From Gnetum montanum (lineage: Eukaryota > Streptophyta > Gnetopsida > Gnetales > Gnetaceae): a stretch of 64,000 nt of DNA. This document shows, one piece after another, positions 54,236-64,000 of the stretch. The notes beneath the pieces were generated by a model. It did no database searches and was not told where the DNA came from. It saw only the letters and a list, made by a program, of their open reading frames with translations. A program made the position numbers and the translations under genes. Location: assembly GCA_015680685.1 (NCBI GenBank), contig MNCI01003975.1, positions 2,163,371 through 2,227,370 on the forward strand, in the 5' to 3' direction. Numbering within the stretch: the stretch's first letter is position 1; each line of letters begins with the position of its first letter.

Positions 54236-56120
54236 AATTTTTTGGATATCCTCTTTTCAACTTAGTCACGAGAGAGATGGCCATCCATGCTAATCCATTA
54301 AAGTGGCTCCATAGTTTTTACATTTTTTTATATTTTACTTTATTTAGTTTTGGTTTTTTTAATTTTTTCCTAATGTTTTGTTTTTCTTTGCTGACGCTAG
54401 GACTAAGTGCAACTGTACGTGTTGATTAATGGTGGTTTGTACTATAATTTTATTTAATTATAATTTTTAGATTCTATCTTTGAATTTTTGTATTGATAAC
54501 TAAGACATGGGTTATTTTTCATGATAACAGATAGTGAGTCCATGTCATCCACCCATCCACAAAACTCTATGGTGTTCCCTAGTTTTGGAAATATGCGATT
54601 CCTTCTTAAATGAAACTTATAATAAACATGTGACCTTGGTAGTTTCTAGACTTGGGAAGAATTAATTGGATAGAAAAGGGTATGAGTTTAAGGGGATTTG
54701 ATGCTCTCTATATTTGCCTATCCTCTTAGGTGCATGAGTGTTCTCATGGATTTCTCACCATTTCATTGTTGACCAATAATAAGAAGTTAAAAAATCTTTG
54801 CATGGTGTGGTTTCCATAAAAAAATAAAAATAGAAAACATAAAAAATAAAAAATAAAACAACAACAATATGAGTTCAAACCACACTCCTTAGACAAAATA
54901 ATGGGCTACAAGCATTGGTTATGGAACTAAATGGACATCTTACCCATGACTGAATGTCCCCTCTAACTAAGGTCCATCTCACTTCCTACTTCTCTTTTAG
55001 AAATGGTGATTGATCTATGAGAATGCTCTTGTGTCTTGAGGGGATGGACCTATCTTGGAATGTCAGTGCAAAGTCACTGAAAGTGGTTGGTTTTGATTTG
55101 AACTATAGATGAATGTTATCTAGTCATATTAACCATGAAATCCACAAGGAACTTCATGTGACCATGATACAAGACTCCATTCCACTTTCTGCCTCATCTA
55201 CCTATGCTTTCCATAACTCACATCATTGTCATTTTTTATGTTTTATTTAATGTCTTAGTTTGATATGTCAATATTCTTAGTTAGTCTCTTACGAGATTTG
55301 GTTCTTAAGTTACCATAATCATTAATCATACATGGGGCCCATGGACTCCTTGGTTTGAGGGCATGCAAGGGTATTAAAGGCATGAGCCTACTATGGGGAG
55401 GACCCACTTGCATTCAAAACATTTGTGTTCCATGTCAGTTGCATCTAATTTTGCAATTCTTTTTCAAGTTTCTCCACTTATTCTTCCAATAAAACTCCTT
55501 TTTTATGAATTATCTACCCTCTTTAAGAATTTCTTCATGTTGATGATCTTTCTAGGACTATATGGACTCCAAATTTATGTAAAAACTTGATATATAAGAT
55601 CCCATCAACATAGGCCCTTGCATTGACATGACCCCATATATGGGATCTTGTAAACGGAGCCACAAAATCCTATAAATATAGTGCAATACTTTGAAAATTT
55701 TTACCATTTGTTTTAAATTGGTGAAGGAGTTTTTGCAGTTTTTAGAGCCCAAAATTTTCTAGAGCCCATACCTTTCACACTACTTGTCTGATTAACCTCA
55801 TTCTTTGTTCTTGTAGCTATTGGAGGTAAGCTCTACATTGTGGAGGCCACAAACCTTAGGTTTATAATGAAATGTTTTTTGGAAATTTTCTAGCTCCCAC
55901 AAGGTTTAACAAATAAATTAATACTAAAATTACTAATTTATGAGAGTTAATCCTTCCCAAAAAAAATTAGTAGACATTAAAATATAAGAATAAAATGATA
56001 TTAAAATAATCAAAATTGTCATGATCACAAATTAGGCAAGTGTAACTAATCCAAGAGATAAGGTACCAAAGTTTTCCAAAGTTACATACCAAACTCTAAT
56101 CCTTAATTATGTTGTGACTA
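54236..56120 (+). other. Region between integrase end and third ORF
   Basis: CAACTTAGTCACGAGAGAG at about 54257 matches the CAGCTTAGTCATGGGGGAG motif at 39645 that precedes the third ORF by 320 bases in the sister element. Here it precedes it by about 1.9 kb, so this stretch probably holds an inserted or expanded piece that I could not identify. Confidence 0.35.
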
Positions 56121-56126
56121 CAGATG

Positions 56127-58840
56127 GCACCTAGACCAAAATGCTTGTAGGAAGGATCATCCCAACCATGGGACAAGTGACCTAGTGCTAGAAGGGGCCA
56201 CAAGAGTAGCCCCAACAGCAGGTAGCCAAAATTTATGCAATGGGACTTCTTTATGAGGACCTAGAAGTGGAATCTGTCCATCAAATTTTAGAAGCTAGAA
56301 TGGAGTAGTCCCATTGAGATGAGACACTTGGATCTAGATTGAACCTTGAGGTCATTCTAATGGAGGCCTGCCTAAGGCAAATCAGGTCTAGGAGGATTCA
56401 AAAAACAATTCTCCTTGAACACAACTTTGGATCTTTCTTGGACTTTGACTTAGAAGATGTCAAAGCTTAACTCTAGACTTTTTTCATATTGCCAACATAC
56501 CTCTTTTGAAATAATGCCATAGTGAAAATCAAGGACATTTCTATATTCCACTTGATGAAGGTAATTTCTGAGATCCTTGGGTTGTCAAAAACTAGGGCAA
56601 CCTTGGCAGAGATTTCAATGTAGGTGAACCAAGAGGTCAAAAAGTAGTGGGTCTGACGATGCTATGGTGTTGATTGTAAGGAGTTTTGTGCACTCACAAT
56701 GGTAGAGCATGCATACTTCAACATGGCAGCCTACCACCTTAATTCAACAATGTGGCCTAGTAAGGTGACAGTCCTCTCTAGCCATGCATGCATTGCTCTT
56801 AGCTGAAAATTTTTAGTCAACCTCCCCGTTTTTATCTATCTTTAGATGGAGAAGAATTTTTGAGAAAACAAATGTGAGAGAAAGGCACTCCCCTTTCCAT
56901 GTCTCATTTGAAAATTATGTAGAAAGGGAGGAATAGCCTGCTATTCCAATTATACCATCATACATGCTCCTTTTACCTCTTGGATGAAAATGATGAAAGA
57001 TAAACTACTTGTGTAGGTGATAGAAGAGGAGAAGTTGGCACTAGCATCCACTCATGAACAAACAACACTGGAGTCCAGCGCTACCATTGAGCACATGCAC
57101 AAAGTCCATGAGCAACTCTTGCAATAACAATAGGTAGAATCAAGTGGTGGTGAATCCTCTATCTACAAGCTAGCATTGAGTCATCTCAATGAGGTGGCAA
57201 GATTAATTAGTTGAATGGAGGGTTCAATGTCAATGTTTTCTGCTTAAAGAATGTAGATGCCTACAAGATCAAATCCTAGCACTTAAGAGATAATAGTATC
57301 TCTCTCTCAATAATAGCATTTCCCAAAATCTCTAAAAATGCACCTAACTTTTCGATGCACTTGGAGCAAGGCAAGGGGGCAACTATTCTGGTGATATAGC
57401 ACCAAGGGTAGGAAACGATGGCTAAGATGGTAGCTGATAGAGTGGCTGATGCACTCAACACCCATACTACATATATACCAAATGTTGCTATACTTAGAGA
57501 TGTGTAGGTGTCCATAGGAGTAAGAAGTGGAAAGTTCAATGTAGCCTAGCACGAGGAGTTGCTAGATTAACTAGTAGGAATCGGGTAACCAATTTTGGAT
57601 ATATTTGATATCCCAAAAACCATTTGGAGCTGCTTGAGCCTAAGGGTAAGGTCCTCATTGCTAATACCAAACATGAACCAACCAAGTCTAAGATTCAACA
57701 CATGGTTATGGAATTTGTAGAACTTAGATCCCACCTTGTTGATCCCACCATACTTAGCTAGAACTTAGCATGAGATCAAGCTTTCCAATAGCTTCAAACA
57801 GAACTTTAGGAGATTGAGTATGCGAAGAAGTTAGTAATCTTTGATTAGTCCTTAGTAGATGCCAATACCTACAACATTCAATAAGACTTGTTGAAGGTTT
57901 ACCATGAGAACATTAGGTTAATCCAAGAGAACCATCTCTTGTGAAATGTTAAGATGTAAAAAGATCAAATGGTAGAATTCATCTAATAATAGTAGGAGCA
58001 TCTTACTAGGGTAAACATTAAATTAAGAAGGTTGGTTGCAGAGAATTGAAATCTCTTGATGGAGGAGATGCATGCCCTTCACCACAAGTATACCATTGAA
58101 ATTACCACCTAGAAAAATGGGGCCCTCAAATTTGAAAGGGTCAAGAATCATTATAAGGACTAGGTTGGCTTGTAGATGAAAATTAATGAGAAACACATCT
58201 AATTAGCAAAGGCAAAGATAAATGAGGCCCTCCAGTAGCTCCAACAAGGAGGTGATGTTTGGCAGCCCATCTTTGATGGACTGAATGAATACAACAAAGT
58301 TGAAATTTACCTCAAGGAATTATAGATTGAGGAGATGATAGAGTACATGGAGCTTGCCAACTTCCATTACTCAAACCTAGAAATGTTAACCATAGGAAGG
58401 CTAAGGTCAGAACTAGAGAAACAAGTATTCAGCTTGTACCTTCTATATGAGGTTGAGTTCAAGCATCATAAAGAGATCAAGCAAAAGCTTGAAAATATAA
58501 ATGTAGAACTCAAGATTCTTAAGGTGAAGTTCACTGATCAAAGATCAATAGCAGAGAACTTGGCCAAAAGAATGAATGACTAATAAGAGCTGTAGAATGC
58601 ATTCAAGATGTTTGACATCAAATGTAAACAATTCGCTACATGGTTTATCAACATTAAGGAGTTATTCTCTGCAATGCCCTATCCTTAGGATGTTCCCATA
58701 CCAAACCACATTATTGATGATGCTACATGAACCATGTATGATCCTAGGAATAAGGAGGAGAAGATGAAAGCATTGCTAGATGCTTTTCATCTTCCACCAG
58801 AAGTTACAGTTGTAGCCAGATAACCACAACGATAGCCTCA
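56127..58840 (+). pseudogene. Third ORF of Athila-like element I, forward strand
   Basis: It starts MAPRPKCL (56127), similar to the starts at 39968 and about 31400. In the middle, IFHLMKVISEILGLSKTRAT (56545-56605) fits the domain that follows W.LG..Y in the sister copies. The C-terminal half is coiled-coil-like, with the best frame at 58335-58583 (MIEYMELANFHYSNLEMLTI). It aligns with copy A at 640-2360. Stops are frequent; the role is unknown. Confidence 0.55.
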
Positions 58841-59158
58841 ACCATAATAGCTACGTGCATCGAAGGCAGGAGAAGGTCATTCTACACTTGAAGAACCTCC
58901 ACCACCTAGCATTTTTTGATCTTCTTCTTTGTCTTCAAGTTGTCAAAGGAGTTGTTTTGTCAATTTTTATTATGTTTTTCAATTTTTTTGTCATGAATAC
59001 CAATTTTTATAATGACTGTAAACCTATACATTTGGGGACTTAATGTTTTTTTGTGTCAATTTTTGTGTTTGTAGTTAGTTAATAATTCCATACCTTCCAA
59101 AAATTTTGTAAAGAAAATTATTCCTCCTTTTGTTCACTCGAGGATAGATTTTCATTCT

Positions 59159-59170
59159 GTCGTGGGAGTA
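59159..59170 (+). other. Polypurine tract of element I
   Basis: GTCGTGGGAGTA directly precedes the LTR and follows CACTCGAGGATAGATTTTC, as in the other Athila-like copies. Confidence 0.65.
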
Positions 59171-59622
59171 TGATAAAACATCTTTCTTTGGTTGCATCAA
59201 TGGGATGCCATTGACGTGGTGATGTCAGTGTGTGGTTTGATGCATTGATGTGATCCCATTGATGCAGTGTCTATCTTTGCCTATAAATACGCACTCACTA
59301 GTTGCATTTATGGCATTCCATAGTTAGTATCATAGCAAAACTCTTGCATTTTGTTTGTTTAATAGTTAAAATATTTTCTAAGTGCTCATAGTAGAAATAA
59401 GAACTGTACCGATATTTCTTTGAACATTAATGTACCTGAGCACCTTGGTATGATTGGCAATAAAGATGAGCTTTCTTCATAAACCTTGTAGCATTTGGAA
59501 TTAGCTTAATGTTTACTTAATGCATTTATTATTTGAGAGATTTACTTTAATACATTGGATAAATTAATTAAATAACAATAAATTAATACACCTAAGTATG
59601 ACCATTTCGAGCATACATTAAC
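59171..59622 (+). mobile_element. 3' LTR of element I, truncated on the right
   Basis: It begins TGATAAAACATC and matches the LTR at 5025: CCTATAAATAC (59280), TTAAAATATTTTCTAAGTGC and GGCAATAAAGATGAG (about 59456). The match ends near CCATTTCGAGCATAC (59600-59615), about half-way through the LTR, where a different element begins. Confidence 0.6.
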
Positions 59623-59662
59623 ATTTCCCCTCTACACTATCTTCCAAAAACCGCTCCCTAGT

Positions 59663-61066
59663 ATGGCCCCTCCTTGGTTCAATCCACTCGTCCTCTCTGA
59701 GATGGTGACCATGCCAATTTAGCCTTACTTGCAAGTGATTGCTACATTTGCCTAACCCTATGCTCACACAAGGGTTGCCTCCTATCCCCAGACAATTTAG
59801 GCATCCTACGTTCCTCTTGTCTCATCGAAATCCATGACATTCATCCAACCCACTCGTGTGTGGCCCACCTCAATCACCGCACCCATCCCTCAGCCAACAC
59901 ATCAACTAAACCTATCCGCTATGATGTTAAACTGGGAATGACCATCCACTACAACATTAAATTGGCAAACTCTACAACCAACAATCCAACCCTAGGCTAT
60001 GCAACCAACACAAACCCAGCTAATGCAACTGGTTGGCACATCCCCAAGCTTGGATTAGGCATTCTAGCGAATCCAAAGTTTGACGGAGGAGATCAACCAA
60101 CTTAAAGTTGCCTCCTCTGAAACCATCAAGATAATGGACTTCTACCAGGACAACCCCATAAGTCCTATAGTCCCACCCCTAACTCCCCCAACTCAGGTCC
60201 AGTTACCTCAACTCACCAAGTACAATGGTAAAGGGGATCCCAATGCACACTTGGTTACATTTTGATCCAAGTGCCTACTCCTTCAAGCTTGGCCACATGC
60301 CATCATGCACGTGTTCTCCATGTCACTCATTGGCAAAGCCTTAAACTAATATCGCATGCTACCTAAGGCCTCAATCTCTTCTTTGGAAGATCTCATAAGC
60401 TAGTTTGTGATACAATTTAAGTACAACCTAAAGCCTGAAACAACCCTTAACCAACTCATGCAAGTCAAGAAGGGGCCCCTAGAGCCCATGCCAAAATTCC
60501 TTCAATGTTGGAATGCTGCATTGAGCAAAATGCGTGAACCCCTAGTAGAGATGCACCTATTGGCCATTTTCAAGAATGTAGTAAATGACTTCATCAAATC
60601 CAAACTATATTACCTTGCCATGAAGTCTCTTAACCAAGCCTTTGCCTAAACGAAGGGCATAGAGGAGGAAGCTCAAGCAAGAAATGACCTAGCCTATGTG
60701 GCCTACAAAGACCAACATGTGCACAAGCAAAACACAATAGTGGAAATAGTGGCCACAAGTACAAAAGCAAGTAACCAGGGCCCAATGGCTAAGTAGCCCA
60801 AGGCCCTAGCTCACAAAGTTACCAACTCTGACGTCAACTCATCTAGATTGGTAGGGGCTACCCCAAGGCCCAACTTTAAGTGCAAATATCACTCAAAGTA
60901 TACACCTCTATTGATGAAACCCTTTGAACTATTGGAGCAACTCCTGAAAGCTGGGTAAATCCAATATAAACATGTATCAGAGATTGCCTGCCAAAAGCAT
61001 GATAGGTAGTATGAACTACTGAGGAACCCCACCTTAGTAGTACCAAATGAGACCTTGGTCCCATAA
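59663..61066 (+). pseudogene. gag of a Tat-like gypsy element
   Basis: MAPPWFNPLVLSEM starts at 59663. The gag core lies at 60200-60650: LPQLTKYNGKGDPNAHLVTF, FSMSLIGKALN, SISSLEDLIS.FVIQFKYNL, LNQLMQVKKGPLEPMPKFLQ, MREPLVEMHLLAIFKNVVND. These match the P.Y.G.GDP..HL..F, LxGxAL.WY, FxxQFxxN and G.SL..Y..RW segments of plant Tat/Ogre-type gag. Stops are few relative to other copies, but it is still broken. Confidence 0.75.
59905..59980 (+). repeat. Short dispersed repeat units inside gag
   Basis: CTATGATGTTAAACTGG and CACTACAACATTAAATTGG, about 37 bases apart, belong to the same motif family as the units at 61398-61475 and 63280-63430. Confidence 0.5.
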
Positions 61067-62150
61067 CACTTCAAGCTAGACCAATACTATCATTACCACC
61101 AAATGTCTAGTCATAATATGAACAACTATTGTGCTTTACAGGATGACCTGCAAAGAATGATAGAACGGGGCCAATTGGTGCTCGATGCAACAAGTCAATC
61201 CAAATGCAAATGATGCCCCCTACATCATAAACTCCATCAATGTAGGTGGCAAGTCTAACCCTACCCTAAACCTTTTATGATCTGCATGCCTCCTAACAAG
61301 GCAAGGATCCCCTCGGCCTCCACAAGCAAGAGGCCTTTCTTAGTTATCAAAGTGCCACCTAAATCACCCACAACATTATTTATGGTCAACATCCTACAAC
61401 AATCATCTACTAAGACATTAAACTAGCAAACAAACCAAGTTTCCACTAAGATGTTAAATTGGCATGATGCAATAACAACAATCGTTAAGCAATATTTTTT
61501 CATCAAGGTGCCACAATGAGTTGGCCTTACAATAACTCCTAAACCACCATTTTTCATAAGTGTGTCACAACATGATGCCCCTCACCTACCCAAAGCCCAA
61601 TAGCGGGCAATGTTTTGGTCTCTTCTTCAAAGACTGATTTCACTAGCAACCCAGGTAGGCCTACCAAATGGCAACATAAGAGGATGAACAAGTGCCTTAC
61701 AACCCCCATGGCTGAAGCAAAGGCCATAACCAACAAGCAAGAACTAAACACTAGGGCCCCTAGCCCCAAGTAGGCTAAGCAACCCAAGCCCAAGTTCCCT
61801 CTTTGAGAGATTTGTCTATCAAGCTACATGGAGGAAGTCAAGGCCAACATAACAATCGATGACAAGGATTTCATAGTTGCACTAACCTAGGTGAAATAAA
61901 CCCTCAAGAAAAAGAACACAATGTTGAGCATGTACAACCTGGTCATGACCTCATTTGCTCATCACAAACCATTGGCTCAAATGTTGGCCTCGATTCTTAT
62001 TACAAAGGACATCCCTATAGATGAGAACACCATCTGTGCAACAATGTTGCCCCCTACACCACAAAAATAAGGTTTAACATCCATAGCATTTTACGATGAT
62101 GTAGTCAAGGTCAACACTGAATGAGGGGAGATCACTACAACTCCACGATC
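61067..62150 (+). pseudogene. gag C-terminus to protease linker of the Tat-like element
   Basis: YHYHQMSSHNMNNYCALQDD and LQRMIERGQL (about 61088-61176) match the FHRxxGHxTExCxxLKxxIExLIxxG segment at the end of gag in this lineage; the cysteine before the first histidine is replaced by Y. The rest is decayed, with pieces of a short repeat at 61398-61475. Confidence 0.5.
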
Positions 62151-62525
62151 CATTAGCATACATGTTGGATAGTGCACCATCCATAGAGTGCATGTTGATG
62201 ATGGTGCAGCAAGAAATATAGTCTTGTACTCTGTCATTGACAAGCTAGGCCTGGCAAACGAAATTAGGCCAACCAAAACCATGTGTCTAAAATCCTTTAA
62301 CAAATCATGTGTTACTATTAGGGGTACAATCAACTTAGCCTTCATGGTAGGAGAGCAATTCCTCACTAGTATAGATTTCACTATCATAGAGGAGATGCCA
62401 GGCTTTAACCTAATCTTGGGCAAGCCTTGGCTAGCCCAACTATAGGTTGTCTCCTCTTCCATCCATCAAGAAATCCACCTTTCATACAAATGTGGTCAAG
62501 TTATCATCCATGGTGATAACGTCCC
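62151..62525 (+). pseudogene. Retropepsin of the Tat-like element
   Basis: CTIHRVHVDDGAARNIVLYS, VIDKLGLANEIRPTKTMCLK, FNKSCVTIRGTINLAFMVGE, FTIIEEMPGFNLILGKPWLA, SSIHQEIHLSYKCGQVIIHG. The order and the LILGKPW motif match Tat/Ogre-type proteases. The active site is DDG rather than DxG with T/S or G. An 85-codon frame is intact (62188-62445). Confidence 0.8.
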
Positions 62526-64000
62526 CCTTCGGCTACCCACAACATAAAGATGCAACAAATGTCAGAGGTAGAGTTTCTTGATGATACACCTATGGCAACC
62601 AATGCAACGCCTAAGGCTAACACACTCGAATAAGTGGTTGAAGCCAACAGCCTCCTAGAGGATCCTAAGCTTTGCATGCCTACTAATCCATGCCATATTA
62701 GGAAGAAACTAAGTGACCAAGACTTTCCCTTGGCCAAAAATGTGCTAACTACCTGCTTAACCCTTACCTCCATGGGCCAGGCATTTTTAGTTTTTACTTG
62801 CATTGCATTTGTTCATGTATTTACATTTCACCTACTCGCCTAGTTTACACACTGCTTTACTTTATTTACACATTTCTACTTTGTTTATGTGTCCATCCAC
62901 TTAGCTTACTCATTGCATTTGAAAAACATCAAAAACACATAAAAATAAAAATAAAAACATAAAACTACAAAAACACATGGCCAAAAGGCCTTAAACTAAT
63001 GATGGCTTGAAATGACCTTAAACTAGCTCATGTGCCCTGAAATGGCTTTAAACTATCGCTATGGCCTGAAATAGCCCCACAACTATTGCTTCTTGCATTG
63101 CCTTTCTTTCATTTGTGCATTTTAACTTTGTTACACAGTTACCACTTGATGTTGTTTGTCTAGTTGATTTTTGCAAGATCTTGCAAGCACATAGCATGAC
63201 TATGCATGTAGCATCACACCTCACATAAGCAAGCTAAGCACTTGTCTGCCATGACATAAAAAATTGGCACATATAGTCCACTATAACTATAAACTAGCAT
63301 AGATCATCCTTGGACCATGATGTTAAACTAGCACAACAGTTTGTCTGCTAGGATGTTAAACTGGCATACAGTAGTCTACTAGGATTATAAACTAGCACTC
63401 CACGATCTACCAGGACCTTAAACTAGGTTCGCACACTCACAACATCATTGCCTCCCACCATTCTGCTAATCTTTTGAAGGACCTACCATCAATGTGACCT
63501 TTGGAGGACTCATGGCATCATCACACTAGCATTTTTACTAGCTTACTGAGCACTTGCAATTGGCATAGCATTTGATGCATTTGCAACATCTTCGTATCTA
63601 GCACTTGCAACGTCTTCACATTTAGCATTTGATGCATTTCATGTTGTGTGGTTTTCTTGTCTTCTCAGAGTTGTGTTTGCAGGATGAAGCCTCGAAGGCA
63701 ATTGTGTAGAGATGCATCTTGTCATAGTAACAAGTCACCACATTGCTCTGATGTTCATGATTGGATTAGTTAAACCACTCAAGAGTGCACATTCCCCTCA
63801 TTCCATTATAGCTTATACACATTCACTCCTCTCCTTTGTCCTAATAGCCTCTCATCCCCTGCATACTCATGATTGCACATCCCTCTAATGCATACGTGCT
63901 GTGATGCATATGACATTCTCCTCACATCAATCGTAGAAACCATGGAAAATGTAATGCAACTCATCATATGGGCAACCTCTGTTGGCTAGTCAAGGCCCAA
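62526..64000 (+). mobile_element. Remainder of the Tat-like element, no pol visible, with short repeats
   Basis: After the protease no reverse transcriptase or integrase motif appears before the window ends. Approximate repeats of CTACTAGGATGTTAAACTAG at 63280-63430, GAAATGGC.TTAAACTA at 62985-63080, and TAGCATTTGATGCATTTG at 63560-63635 fill much of the space. The end of the element is outside the window or not identified. Confidence 0.4.
63270..63430 (+). repeat. Degenerate minisatellite, unit about 35-40 bp
   Basis: Five units contain variants of CTACTAGGATGTTAAACTAGC: CCACTATAACTATAAACTAG, GACCATGATGTTAAACTAG, CTGCTAGGATGTTAAACTGG, CTACTAGGATTATAAACTAG, CTACCAGGACCTTAAACTAG. Confidence 0.65.

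Noticed and set aside
1-64000. CRISPR arrays, bacterial operons or phage genes
   Set aside because: Gene content, primer sites, LINE target duplications and composition are those of plant nuclear DNA; no regularly spaced repeat of CRISPR type exists.

Overview
This is nuclear DNA from a plant with a large, repeat-rich genome. The sequence is AT-rich and nearly all of it is decayed Ty3/gypsy LTR retrotransposons nested in one another on both strands, with two 5'-truncated LINE insertions. Plant-type gene relics are also present: a leucine-rich-repeat receptor, an HYL1/DRB-type double-stranded RNA binding protein and a CCR4/PDE12-type nuclease. The heavy decay of the elements, with old stops, frameshifts and solo LTRs, would fit a gymnosperm, but that is an inference. 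I see no intact protein-coding gene.

Left part (1-19900). The 3' end of an Athila-like element (1-4480) carries a solo LTR inside its own 3' LTR. A second Athila-like element starts with its 5' LTR at about 5025, followed by a tRNA-Asp-type primer binding site, gag, protease and reverse transcriptase. It is interrupted by (i) a complete LTR element at 7329-12641 that has no pol but carries a nuclease gene fragment, (ii) a reverse-strand solo LTR at 15068-16079, and (iii) a gene-like, more GC-rich block from about 17000 that contains a 98-nt near-perfect hairpin.

Middle (19900-42702). A GC-rich L1-type LINE tail (19901-21623, 17-bp target duplication) sits in the LTR of a reverse-strand gypsy element. 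The integrase gene of that element is split by a second LINE (23302-24159, also a 17-bp duplication). Then come gag and LTR pieces with arrays of an AAGACATCTT motif, and a large reverse-strand Athila-like element (about 30570-42702) into which a same-family forward element (35925-41740) has inserted. Both members of this nest lack pol. A single N at 36935 is flanked by a 155-bp duplication and looks like an assembly join.

Right part (42703-64000). A quieter stretch holds a 112-bp tandem repeat, the leucine-rich-repeat pseudogene (45626-46370) and the dsRNA-binding protein relic (48603-49066). After it come a reverse-strand gypsy RNase H-integrase region (50456-53600), a forward integrase tail (53700-54230), another Athila-like third ORF with its 3' LTR (56127-59622), and the gag and protease of a Tat-like element (59663-62520) that contains a scattered short repeat.
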